This document shows, piece after piece, positions 1-6,484 of a stretch of DNA of 28,940 nucleotides. Position 1 is the stretch's first letter. Each line of letters starts with the position of its first letter. Origin of the DNA: a virus; the IMG/VR virus record IMGVR_UViG_3300031787_000626, positions 1-28,940 of that record. One strand, given 5' to 3'. The notes beneath the pieces are model-generated. The model saw only the letters and a list, made by a program, of their open reading frames with translations. It was not told the origin of the DNA and searched no databases. The translations under genes and the position numbers were made by a program.

Positions 1-127
1 GTTGTGCTATTCCTTTGTTAGTTGGTATTAGAGATAACTTAAATCGTAAACTACATTCGGATTGGGGATATCGTGGAACTGATATTTATGTTGACTTTGA
101 CCCAACTGTTTATGGTGAATTAGAAGC
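1..127. repeat. Terminal direct repeat, left copy
   Basis: This stretch is identical, base for base, to the last 127 bases of the window. It lies inside the portal coding sequence and the reading frame continues correctly across the join. That marks a circular or circularly permuted molecule whose assembly was cut open here. A length of 127 equals a common assembler k-mer size, so an assembly overlap is more likely than a biological terminal repeat. Confidence 0.97.
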
Positions 128-311
128 GAACAAAGCAGAACAAGTAGAATGGTTAGATAAGGCTTGGTGGATTGCACCTAAGCAAAAGATGGATATAATG
201 GGATTAGAGATTCCACCTTACATAGACGAAGCGGAAATGGAGAAATTATATATTCCTTCAAGTTTACAAAGTCCAGATGAATTTCAACCATTAACATTAC
301 CAAATGAATAG
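1..311 (+). CDS. Portal protein, C-terminal part (gene continues from the right end)
   Basis: This is the last part of the HK97-type portal protein that starts at 27745. Position 1 corresponds to 28814, and the frames match across the join. The complete protein is 459 residues, and the part beyond the duplicated stretch (from base 128) encodes about the last 60. The first methionine visible here (base 15) is internal, residue 362 of the full protein, and is not a start. This end of the protein belongs to the C-terminal region that faces the capsid interior in HK97-type portals. The stop overlaps the start of the next gene (ATG at 304), which suggests translational coupling. Confidence 0.93.
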   Translation, partial: CAIPLLVGIRDNLNRKLHSDWGYRGTDIYVDFDPTVYGELEANKAEQVEWLDKAWWIAPKQKMDIMGLEIPPYIDEAEMEKLYIPSSLQSPDEFQPLTLPNE

Positions 312-678
312 CCAAGAAATTATAGACAAGTTATTTGATTTAAAGGTTGACCTTAAAGCTGACCTCAACGAAATGGTTGATGAAGTGTACGCAAAATATC
401 ACGATACTGTGAATATGTCTTACTCGGAGTTAAAGGCTTGGAGTGAAACTAAATGCTCACGTTTAGCGTCATTAGATAGAAGTCCAGTAAATAGGAACTT
501 AAATCTATTGAGCAAGAAAAAGGCTGATTGGGGTGCAAATGAAGTTAAGTCTGCAAACAGAACGATTAGTTTTGTTAGTAGAATGAAAAATATGGAGCAA
601 GGCAAACCTGTAAACAAAGAGTGTCCATCTAAGAGGGATATTTCCTTAAAGAATTGGGCATACAATCCTAACAAATGA
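304..678 (+). CDS. Small conserved phage protein between portal and MuF-like gene
   Basis: A 124-residue basic, soluble protein with no signal peptide or membrane segment. The N-terminal 40 residues are acidic and probably helical. The C-terminal part holds a pattern I associate with conserved small phage proteins: CSRLASLDRSPVNRNL, then KKADWG, then CPSKRDISLKNWAYNP. I recognise the pattern but cannot attach a function. It overlaps the portal stop by 8 bases and the next gene's start by 4, so it is translated within the head operon. That position suggests a role in head assembly or packaging, but this is inference from context only. Confidence 0.8.
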   Translation: MNSQEIIDKLFDLKVDLKADLNEMVDEVYAKYHDTVNMSYSELKAWSETKCSRLASLDRSPVNRNLNLLSKKKADWGANEVKSANRTISFVSRMKNMEQGKPVNKECPSKRDISLKNWAYNPNK

Positions 679-1556
679 TTTGGCAAGATTATAGAAAACT
701 ATATTTAAACGCAATAAAAACCTACTCACCTAAGTTCAAGAAAGAACTACAAAGGCAAGTGGATACTTATTGCGATACCCAAGATTTAAACGCTATAAGC
801 GATAAGAAGATAAAAAAGACCATCCAAAACGTTCATATTGCAATGGGCGTTAAGATGGCACAAATTGCCGAGAAAAACGTTTCTAAACAAGTTAAAGGTT
901 ATTTCGGTCCAGAGGAGTTTAAGAGTAATCAAACTGATTTGTTTACTTACCTTATGTTAGCTTATTTAGAACAAAAAGGATTAGATAAAGTAGCTAAGGA
1001 AATAACTCAAACAACTAAGAATCAGATTCAACAATACTTGATGAAGTCAGTTGAGGAAGGTTTAACTATGCAAGAAACAATCAAGCTATTAAGAACTGCT
1101 GGGATAACGGATTACAGAGCAGAGATGATAGCAAGAACAGAAACAGGTAAAGCTGCAAATTATGGTTCTATGATTGGAACTGCTGCAACTGGTCTTGTAA
1201 CTATAAAAGAGTGGATAGCAGCAAGAGATGCAAGAACAAGGAGAGTACCACCAGATGCGTTTGACCATTTTCATATGGATGGAATAAAAGTAGCATACGA
1301 TGAAAAATTTAATGTTAAGACTAAGTACGGAGGTTTTGAGCAAATGTTACATCCTTGCGACCCAAGTGGAAGTGCTGGGGATGTTATCAATTGCCGTTGT
1401 ACGTTAGGTTACGAAGCGGTTAGAGGAACGGATGGTAAGCCAAAAAGGTTGCAAGATAACCCACCAATGGGAGATATGGGGTTAGTTTGGAATCTGATAA
1501 ATAATGTGGCTTTGATGCAAATTTCTAACTTAATAAGAGATTTGTTAGCAGATTAA
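675..1556 (+). CDS. Phage head morphogenesis protein (MuF / SPP1 gp7-like)
   Basis: A 293-residue minor head protein that in related phages sits inside the capsid near the portal and is needed for head assembly. The mid-region motif EMIARTETGKAANYGSM (about residues 150-166) and the C-terminal motif DVINCRCTLGYEA (about 236-248) are hallmarks of the MuF family. Between them are RDARTRRVPPDAFDHFHMDG and a Cys/His-containing stretch. The N-terminal 120 residues look helical. There is no extra toxin-like C-terminal domain, unlike the polymorphic MuF fusions: the protein ends soon after the core. It starts 4 bases before the stop of the previous gene and precedes the protease, the standard HK97-type order. 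Confidence 0.92.
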   Translation: MIWQDYRKLYLNAIKTYSPKFKKELQRQVDTYCDTQDLNAISDKKIKKTIQNVHIAMGVKMAQIAEKNVSKQVKGYFGPEEFKSNQTDLFTYLMLAYLEQKGLDKVAKEITQTTKNQIQQYLMKSVEEGLTMQETIKLLRTAGITDYRAEMIARTETGKAANYGSMIGTAATGLVTIKEWIAARDARTRRVPPDAFDHFHMDGIKVAYDEKFNVKTKYGGFEQMLHPCDPSGSAGDVINCRCTLGYEAVRGTDGKPKRLQDNPPMGDMGLVWNLINNVALMQISNLIRDLLAD

Positions 1557-1574
1557 AAAAAATTAATAACTTTG
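1541..1574 (+). promoter_or_regulatory. Possible Bacteroidota-type promoter before protease/capsid genes
   Basis: TTTG at 1541-1544 is followed after 22 bases by TAACTTTG at 1567-1574, which matches TAnnTTTG. The predicted transcript start would fall at or within a few bases of the protease ATG at 1579, giving an almost leaderless message. It could give the protease and major capsid genes extra transcripts. The same TAAC-TTTG sequence lies just before the portal gene at 27721, so part of the match may reflect start-site context. Confidence 0.35.
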
Positions 1575-1578
1575 TTAT

Positions 1579-2322
1579 ATGAGTAAGATTGAAAACAAAA
1601 GCTACAATGATATGATTTTGGATATAGAGCCAGAATCAAGAACAGTAAAAGCGTGTTGGTCAAGAATTGGGAACGTTGATTTAGATAACGATATTATCGT
1701 TGCTGAAGCATTTACCAAGACTATCAAAGAACGTGGACCAAAAGGCAAGAATATGATTTGGTCTTTAGTAGACCATAAAGCTGATATGGCACACACTTTG
1801 GGTAAGCCTAAAGAATTGTACATAGAAGGCGATATGCTTGTTGCGGTTACAGACTTAATAGAAACTGAATGTGGCGAAGATGCTATCAAGTTATATGAAG
1901 CTGGTTTAATCAATCAACACTCAATCGGTTTTAGTACATTAAAGTCGGATGTAAACCAAAAGACTGGTGTTCGTACAATTACCGAATTAAAACTATATGA
2001 AGGTTCTGCGGTTCTTTGGGGTGCTAATCCAGAAACACCAACATTGGGTTTCAAGGGTGAGTTCAAAGAAACTAAAGAAAACTTATCAATAAGATTAGAA
2101 AACTTAATCAAGGCATTTAGAGGTGGTACATTCACAGATGACACCTTTGCTTTGATGGAGATTCAAATAAAACAAATACAAGCTGAATTATTAAGTTTGG
2201 AAATTACTGAAACAATCACTCAATCCGAGCCATCAATTGAGCCGACACCAGAAGTTGAAGAAAAGAATAATGAAGAAGTATTAAAGGCAATTAAGCAATT
2301 TAACAATCTATTTAAAAAGTAA
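1579..2322 (+). CDS. Prohead maturation protease (HK97 gp4 / U35 family)
   Basis: A 247-residue serine protease that trims the capsid protein's scaffolding segment during head maturation. The fold's fingerprints are visible: WSLVDHKADMAHTLG with candidate catalytic His66, then a conserved block (residues 79-117) ending in AGLINQHSIGFS with candidate nucleophile Ser115. The residues after about 165 form a variable, charged, probably helical tail rich in Glu and Gln, common in prohead proteases and usually removed. It lies 2 bases before the capsid gene. The start is the ATG after an A/T-rich leader; the 22-base gap to the previous stop is the largest in this part of the head cluster. Confidence 0.94.
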   Translation: MSKIENKSYNDMILDIEPESRTVKACWSRIGNVDLDNDIIVAEAFTKTIKERGPKGKNMIWSLVDHKADMAHTLGKPKELYIEGDMLVAVTDLIETECGEDAIKLYEAGLINQHSIGFSTLKSDVNQKTGVRTITELKLYEGSAVLWGANPETPTLGFKGEFKETKENLSIRLENLIKAFRGGTFTDDTFALMEIQIKQIQAELLSLEITETITQSEPSIEPTPEVEEKNNEEVLKAIKQFNNLFKK

Positions 2323-2324
2323 AA

Positions 2325-3416
2325 ATGGAAAATTTAATCAACGAAATGGCGGAGAACCTTAAAGGTTTTCAAGCTAACGCAGAAGCTCAAATTAAAGAGG
2401 TATCTGCACAAGTAACTGTTGTAAAAGATGAGTTACAAAAGCAAATCGACGGACAATTAGCATCTCAAAAGAAGGCTGCTAAGAAAGAAGTAAAGTTTAT
2501 GGATGAAGTTATCTTAGAGAAATTAGATGGTAACTTTGATGCAATGGAGAAGTCTTTGAAGAACAATGGTAAGTATCGTTTAGACTTATCTGATGTTAAG
2601 ACAATGACTTTATCTGGTAACTTAACTGGTGATGCACAAGCATCTTATGCTCCTAATCCAGCTATCCAACCAGCACAAAGCATCAACTTCCGTGATTTAA
2701 TCCCAACTGTAAGAAGCGAAAGCGGTCTTTATGTTTACTATCGTGAGAATAGCGGTTTGACTAACAACATCGCTGCTCAAACTGAAGGTTCTGATAAAGG
2801 TGAGAACAACTACTCTTTGACTGAAGTTAAAGTTGTAAACGATTACTTAGCTGGTTTCTCTACTTTCTCTAAGCAAATGTTAAAGTCTTTACCATTTATG
2901 ACACAGACTTTACCAAGAATGTTACAAAGAGATTTTTTCAAGGCTGAGAACGCTGCGTTTTTCTCTACTGTATCTGGTGCTGCAACTGGTTCAACTACAA
3001 CTGCTGAAACTAACGATTTGTTACAATTAGTAGATTATATCGCTAACCAAAAGACTGCGAACTTTGTTCCTTCTTATGCTTTAGTATCTCAAACTCAAAT
3101 GGGTCGTTTATTGAAAGCAACTATCGCTGCTGGTTACTATGCTGGTGCTGGTAGTGTTATCGTAAACCCTAATGGTGGTATCACAATCTGGGGAGTTCCT
3201 GTAATTTCTGCATCTTGGGTAACTGATGACAAAGTTTTAATCTTTGACAATAGCTACTTAGAGAGAGTTGAAGTAGAAGGTTTAGCTATCGAGTTCTCTT
3301 ATGAGAATGGCGAAAACTTCCAAAAGAACTTGGTAACTGCTCGTATTGAGTGTTACGAAGACATCAACTTAATGTTGACTACATCTGCAATCTTTGCTGA
3401 TATGGGTAACGTATAG
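2325..3416 (+). CDS. Major capsid protein (HK97 fold)
   Basis: A 363-residue shell protein. Residues 1 to about 60 form a Lys/Glu/Gln-rich coiled-coil segment, the likely delta (scaffolding) domain removed by the upstream protease. After about residue 100 comes the mature HK97-like core, with NFRDLIPTVRSESGLYVYYRE corresponding to the N-arm/E-loop region, followed by P-domain and A-domain sequence. It is preceded by the protease and followed by a strong terminator. Codon use looks more uniform and T-ending than in neighbouring genes, as expected for a highly expressed gene. The exact cleavage site cannot be read from sequence alone. Confidence 0.95.
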   Translation: MENLINEMAENLKGFQANAEAQIKEVSAQVTVVKDELQKQIDGQLASQKKAAKKEVKFMDEVILEKLDGNFDAMEKSLKNNGKYRLDLSDVKTMTLSGNLTGDAQASYAPNPAIQPAQSINFRDLIPTVRSESGLYVYYRENSGLTNNIAAQTEGSDKGENNYSLTEVKVVNDYLAGFSTFSKQMLKSLPFMTQTLPRMLQRDFFKAENAAFFSTVSGAATGSTTTAETNDLLQLVDYIANQKTANFVPSYALVSQTQMGRLLKATIAAGYYAGAGSVIVNPNGGITIWGVPVISASWVTDDKVLIFDNSYLERVEVEGLAIEFSYENGENFQKNLVTARIECYEDINLMLTTSAIFADMGNV

Positions 3417-3438
3417 TTCTAAGGATTAGTAAATAATG

Positions 3439-3468
3439 ACCCCTACCAATTCGGTGGGGGTTTTTTAT
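3439..3468 (+). terminator. Intrinsic terminator after the capsid gene
   Basis: A 9-bp stem (3439-3447 with 3453-3461, one T-G wobble) closes a 5-base loop AATTC and runs into six T residues (3461-3466). This is a textbook Rho-independent terminator. Placed right after the major capsid gene, it would boost capsid mRNA relative to the connector genes downstream. Confidence 0.92.
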
Positions 3469-3502
3469 TGGAATAAATTAAGTAATTTTGTAAAAAAAGG
3501 AT

Positions 3503-4045
3503 ATGTCTTATTCTAATTATATTAATGACTTTAGTGCCGTTCCTATCGCACCAATAGTAGAGCCAGTTACATTAGCGGAAGCAAAATTATATTGCCGTGT
3601 TACAACAAGTGCTGAAGATACTTTGATTACGTTAATGATTACACAAGCAAGAGAAGCTATCGAAGTGGCAACAGGATTGAGTTTGATACCAAAAGACATA
3701 ACTACTTACTTTAACAACGTAAGTGGTAATTTTGACATTCCATTTGGACCAGTTGACATTGATACGTTTGAGTTGTTTGATATGGAGCAAGATGCTTTAG
3801 AGATTACAACACCTAACCTACAATTGATAGGTAATGAGTTCCCTAAACTATCATCTCCAAGATATGCCAATTTAAAGGCTACTTATGAAGCTGGTTACAC
3901 AACTATACCTAAAGACCTTAAATTAGCCATATTAGACCAAATCTCTTATGACTACGAGAATAGAGGATTAGATGGAGATTCTGGTATTTGTGAGAAGTCT
4001 TGGAAAGCGTGTCAAAGATGGACAAGAATAAGCCCAATTTTATAA
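3503..4045 (+). CDS. Head-tail connector protein (HK97 gp6-like)
   Basis: A 180-residue protein of the adaptor family that binds under the portal. The segment VEPVTLAEAKLYCRVTTSAE followed by DTLITLMITQAREAIEVATG (about residues 19-58) is the family signature. The C-terminal part, with YEAGYTTIPKDLKLAILDQI, is also typical of these connectors. Its place directly after the capsid gene and terminator, ahead of a head-closure protein, agrees. A TAATTTTG box at 3483-3490 lies just upstream, without a well-placed -33 partner. The next gene starts 1 base after the stop. Confidence 0.88.
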   Translation: MSYSNYINDFSAVPIAPIVEPVTLAEAKLYCRVTTSAEDTLITLMITQAREAIEVATGLSLIPKDITTYFNNVSGNFDIPFGPVDIDTFELFDMEQDALEITTPNLQLIGNEFPKLSSPRYANLKATYEAGYTTIPKDLKLAILDQISYDYENRGLDGDSGICEKSWKACQRWTRISPIL

Positions 4046-4046
4046 T

Positions 4047-4388
4047 ATGAAGTTAGGAAAAGCGAAAGCAAACTACGTTGATGCCAACACGATGACTCGT
4101 GAGGTCTTAATCTATGCTCCAACAAGGACAAGTGATGGTCAAGGTGGGTTCACTACCACATTTGCCCTACAAAGCACAGTTTGGGGTGATTTAAGACCAG
4201 ATAATCAAAATCGTGAGATAGATGACTCGGAATTGCAGTTCGACCAAAGAAACAGGCTTTACATTCGTTTTGGGGTTAACATAAACAATTCCTACGAGGT
4301 TGATGTTGAAGGTTCAAGATATACGATACATTCCATTAAGAACGTTGAGAACCAAAATAGGTTCTTGGAGTTAATAATTTACAGATAA
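4047..4388 (+). CDS. Head closure protein (SPP1 gp16 / HK97 gp7-like adaptor)
   Basis: A 113-residue beta-rich protein. The pattern LIYAPTRTSDGQGGFTTTF, then VWGDLRP, then a late SRYTIHSIKNVENQNRFLELII is typical of phage head-tail adaptors that close the connector after DNA packaging. It lies between the gp6-like connector and the gp10-like protein, the canonical order. Its last base is the first base of the next gene's ATG. Confidence 0.85.
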   Translation: MKLGKAKANYVDANTMTREVLIYAPTRTSDGQGGFTTTFALQSTVWGDLRPDNQNREIDDSELQFDQRNRLYIRFGVNINNSYEVDVEGSRYTIHSIKNVENQNRFLELIIYR

Positions 4389-4936
4389 TGGCTGGGTTTA
4401 CTTTTGACATAGGTAATTTATCAGAGGTATTAAAAAAACTTGATACATTAGATGCTAAAGTGCAAAAAGAGGTAAAGGATGAAATAAATGCTTCAGCTTT
4501 AAATATTCAATCTGGAGCAAAGAGATTAGCACCTGTAAACTTTGGAACTTTAAGGAATAGCATTTACCTAAAAGAGCAAAAGGTTGAAAAAGGAATTGTT
4601 TTTACTGTTGGTGCAAAGGCTTCTTATGCTGCTTATGTAGAATTTGGCACAGGTGGTAAAGTAAGTATTCCAGCTGGATATGAGGAGTTAGCTGGTTCGT
4701 TTAAAGGCAGAAAAGGTGGAAAATTAGATGATATGGTTGAGGCTTTAATGAAATGGGGAATAAGAAAAGGATACATTCAAGCTGGAGAAGGTGCTAAAAG
4801 ACACGCTTTTTATATGGCTCTTAAAATCCTTAAAAATGGATTAAGTCCACAACCTTTCTTAATACCTTCTTTTGAAACCGAAAAGCCTAAATTGATTAAG
4901 AACATATTAAACGTAATGAAGAATGTTAAATCCTAA
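4388..4936 (+). CDS. HK97 gp10-family neck / tail-completion protein
   Basis: A 182-residue protein of the HK97 gp10 family, which acts at the head-tail interface. Visible features are an N-terminal helix (FDIGNLSEVLKKLDTLDAK), the core ALNIQSGAKRLAPVNFGTLRNSI (about residues 36-58), and the family signature ASYAAYVEFGTGG near residue 83. The Pro-rich stretch LSPQPFLIPSFE near the end also fits the family. The central region is longer than in the shortest family members. It overlaps the tail-terminator gene by 14 bases. Confidence 0.9.
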   Translation: MAGFTFDIGNLSEVLKKLDTLDAKVQKEVKDEINASALNIQSGAKRLAPVNFGTLRNSIYLKEQKVEKGIVFTVGAKASYAAYVEFGTGGKVSIPAGYEELAGSFKGRKGGKLDDMVEALMKWGIRKGYIQAGEGAKRHAFYMALKILKNGLSPQPFLIPSFETEKPKLIKNILNVMKNVKS

Positions 4937-5330
4937 TATTGAGATAAAAAAGTGGTTTTATACAAACTTGACAAGTGCAAGTGGATTGGTTGTTTACGAT
5001 GGTTTTGCTCCAGAGGGTGCTGGTGATGAGTATATTGTTATGACTGGTAGAACATCAAGTCAAGAACAAGGCAAAGCTGGATATACAAATAGTATTAGCA
5101 TCGTAGTTGATATTATTACAAAAAATGCTAACTTTGGATATAAACGTGCTGAAACTATAAGCGATTTAGTGTTGGATGATATAAACTCGGATTCAGTTAT
5201 AACCCTATCAAATGGGTTTACTGCTTCAAGTTTAAGTGTAGAAAGCATTAGAAACTTAGATGGCTTAAACCCTTTAGATAACGTTTTTAGAGTATTAATA
5301 ACATATAACATAACCATAACTCAAAATTAA
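4923..5330 (+). CDS. Tail terminator / tail-completion protein (gp17-like, DUF3168-like)
   Basis: A 135-residue protein in the slot normally held by the tail terminator, just before the major tail protein. The order fits the family: an N-terminal helix, a beta strand with VVYDGFAPEGAGDEYIVM, then SSQEQGKAGYTNSISIVVDI, a helix with YKRAETISDLVLDDI, and a final strand. Such proteins cap the tail tube and join it to the head. The assignment leans partly on gene order, because the family diverges strongly. Confidence 0.75.
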   Translation: MLNPNIEIKKWFYTNLTSASGLVVYDGFAPEGAGDEYIVMTGRTSSQEQGKAGYTNSISIVVDIITKNANFGYKRAETISDLVLDDINSDSVITLSNGFTASSLSVESIRNLDGLNPLDNVFRVLITYNITITQN

Positions 5331-5341
5331 AATTAAATAAA

Positions 5342-5794
5342 ATGGCAGAAACAAAAGTAAGCGGTAGAGATTATATCCTCTTAGCTGACATTAACAATGA
5401 TGGAACATTCAAGCCTGTTGCTTGTTTGACTACCAACTCTTTGACATCAACTTTAGGAACAATTGATGCAACTTCTAAGTGTGGAGACCAATATACTCCA
5501 AATCAATCTTTTAACCAATCTTTCGAGTGTGAAGGATTTGCGATTGATGAAACAGGAACTCCTTCTAAAGATAGTTACCAACAATTGTATACTGCTCACG
5601 CTGCACAAACTTTGTTTGCAATTAAAATGGGTAAAGCCGTTCCAGTTGCTGGTGATATCACTTATGGTGGTGCTGGTCAATTAGTATTTATTAGCAACTT
5701 TAATGTTAATGCTGCTGATAAAGATGATGTGAAGTTTACTGCAACTTTCGTTGTAAGTGTACCTCCTATCACTCAAACTGAAACTGGAGTTTAA
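5342..5794 (+). CDS. Major tail tube protein
   Basis: A 150-residue protein lying immediately before the tail-assembly chaperone pair, the conserved place of the tube protein in siphoviruses. The composition is beta-rich. KVSGRDYILLADINNDGTF at the start and DVKFTATFVVSVPP at the end are consistent with tail tube folds (TP901-1/lambda gpV type). It starts in an A-rich leader with no Shine-Dalgarno site. A second, larger tube-like protein is encoded at 10461, but position favours this one as the main tube subunit. Confidence 0.82.
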   Translation: MAETKVSGRDYILLADINNDGTFKPVACLTTNSLTSTLGTIDATSKCGDQYTPNQSFNQSFECEGFAIDETGTPSKDSYQQLYTAHAAQTLFAIKMGKAVPVAGDITYGGAGQLVFISNFNVNAADKDDVKFTATFVVSVPPITQTETGV

Positions 5795-5809
5795 TTAAAA
5801 TAAAAAACT

Positions 5810-6184
5810 ATGTTCGAATTAAAGACTAACAACAACACAATCCACCTAAAGTGGGGTACTTGGTCAATGCGTGAGTTTACTAAACAAAACAATATCGGTA
5901 TTGATGAGTACTTTAAAGTTCTTTCAACGGCTCAAACAAGTTTGGACATTATAGTTCAGCTTGTTTATATTGGTTACAAATCTGCTTGTGTAAGCAAGAA
6001 AGATGAAGTAATATATACAATTGATGATGCTTGTGAATGGATAGATGAAGTGGGTTCTATTTTTAGCGAAGAAGGTCAAATAATTGACTATTTAAAATAT
6101 GTCGTTGAAAGTACAGTCCACACCATTACAGGTGTAAAGAAGGAAGAAGAAAAAAAAAAGCCTAACAAAGCTAAGCTGGGATGA
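5810..6184 (+). CDS. Tail assembly chaperone, short form (gpG-like)
   Basis: A 124-residue protein between tube and tape measure, the equivalent of lambda gpG, which binds the tape measure during tail assembly. It is mostly helical. The early segment HLKWGTWSMREFTKQNNIGIDE is typical of these proteins in Bacteroidota phages. It ends with a Lys/Glu-rich tail encoded by a run of ten A (6150-6159). The next frame resumes a conserved chaperone extension, so a longer G-T-type product is expected by ribosomal or transcriptional slippage. Confidence 0.85.
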   Translation: MFELKTNNNTIHLKWGTWSMREFTKQNNIGIDEYFKVLSTAQTSLDIIVQLVYIGYKSACVSKKDEVIYTIDDACEWIDEVGSIFSEEGQIIDYLKYVVESTVHTITGVKKEEEKKKPNKAKLG

Positions 6185-6479
6185 TATCTTAGTTAAAGCT
6201 GCGGAGTGCGGAATACGACCAAATGAATTTTGGGATATGACTTGGAAGGACTTTTCCATTATCGTTTTAGGTAAGGAAAGAAACGAGTTAAACGAATGGG
6301 CAAGGACAAGAAACCTTGCCTATATTGTATACTTAAGTTCCACAACCGAGAAAACTCCTAAAAGTATGAAGGCTTTTTGGAGTATACCAGAGTTAGATGA
6401 TATAGATAATGATGTAGAAAGAGTGATGATAACGGATGAACAATTGGCAAGGACACTTAAATTGTACGGAGCAAACTAA
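6138..6479 (+). CDS. Tail assembly chaperone extension (gpT-like, reached by frameshift)
   Basis: This frame is open from 6138 (after a TAA at 6135-6137) to the stop at 6477-6479 and has no credible start codon in its first part. The encoded protein reads LSWDDILVKAAECGIRPNEF directly followed by WDMTWKDFSIIVLGKE, the typical T-domain start, so coding begins well before the only ATG (6237). The most likely product is a fusion of about 222 residues with the upstream frame, made on the A10 run. Going from the upstream frame to this one needs a +1 or -2 shift, because a -1 shift hits TAA at 6163. Confidence 0.82.
   Translation, partial: RRKKKKKSLTKLSWDDILVKAAECGIRPNEFWDMTWKDFSIIVLGKERNELNEWARTRNLAYIVYLSSTTEKTPKSMKAFWSIPELDDIDNDVERVMITDEQLARTLKLYGAN
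6150..6159 (+). promoter_or_regulatory. A10 slippery run for programmed frameshift
   Basis: Ten consecutive A residues, preceded by GGAAGAAG and followed by GCC, sit in the overlap between the two chaperone frames. In the upstream frame the codons are GAA AAA AAA AAG. Slippage by +1 or -2, or loss of one A in the transcript, joins the two frames. Homopolymer runs of this length are known sites of both ribosomal and transcriptional slippage. Confidence 0.75.
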
Positions 6480-6484
6480 TAAAG

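Noticed and set aside
420-686. Open frames on the minus strand, including this one and others across the window
   Set aside because: They lie opposite well-supported plus-strand genes, have low-complexity or unnatural composition, and no promoter or conserved motif supports them.
3483-3490. TAATTTTG as a promoter restarting transcription after the capsid terminator
   Set aside because: No TTTG/TTG lies 19-22 bases upstream; the only ATTG is 12 bases away. Partial read-through of the terminator is enough to express the connectors.
5463-5684. A 73-codon plus-strand frame inside the tail tube gene
   Set aside because: It is Leu-rich shadow sequence within a confidently identified gene.
6237-6479. 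The chaperone extension as an independent 80-residue gene starting at ATG 6237
   Set aside because: The conserved reading frame extends at least 20 codons upstream of that ATG, which sits inside the FWDMTW motif, so translation must enter by frameshift.
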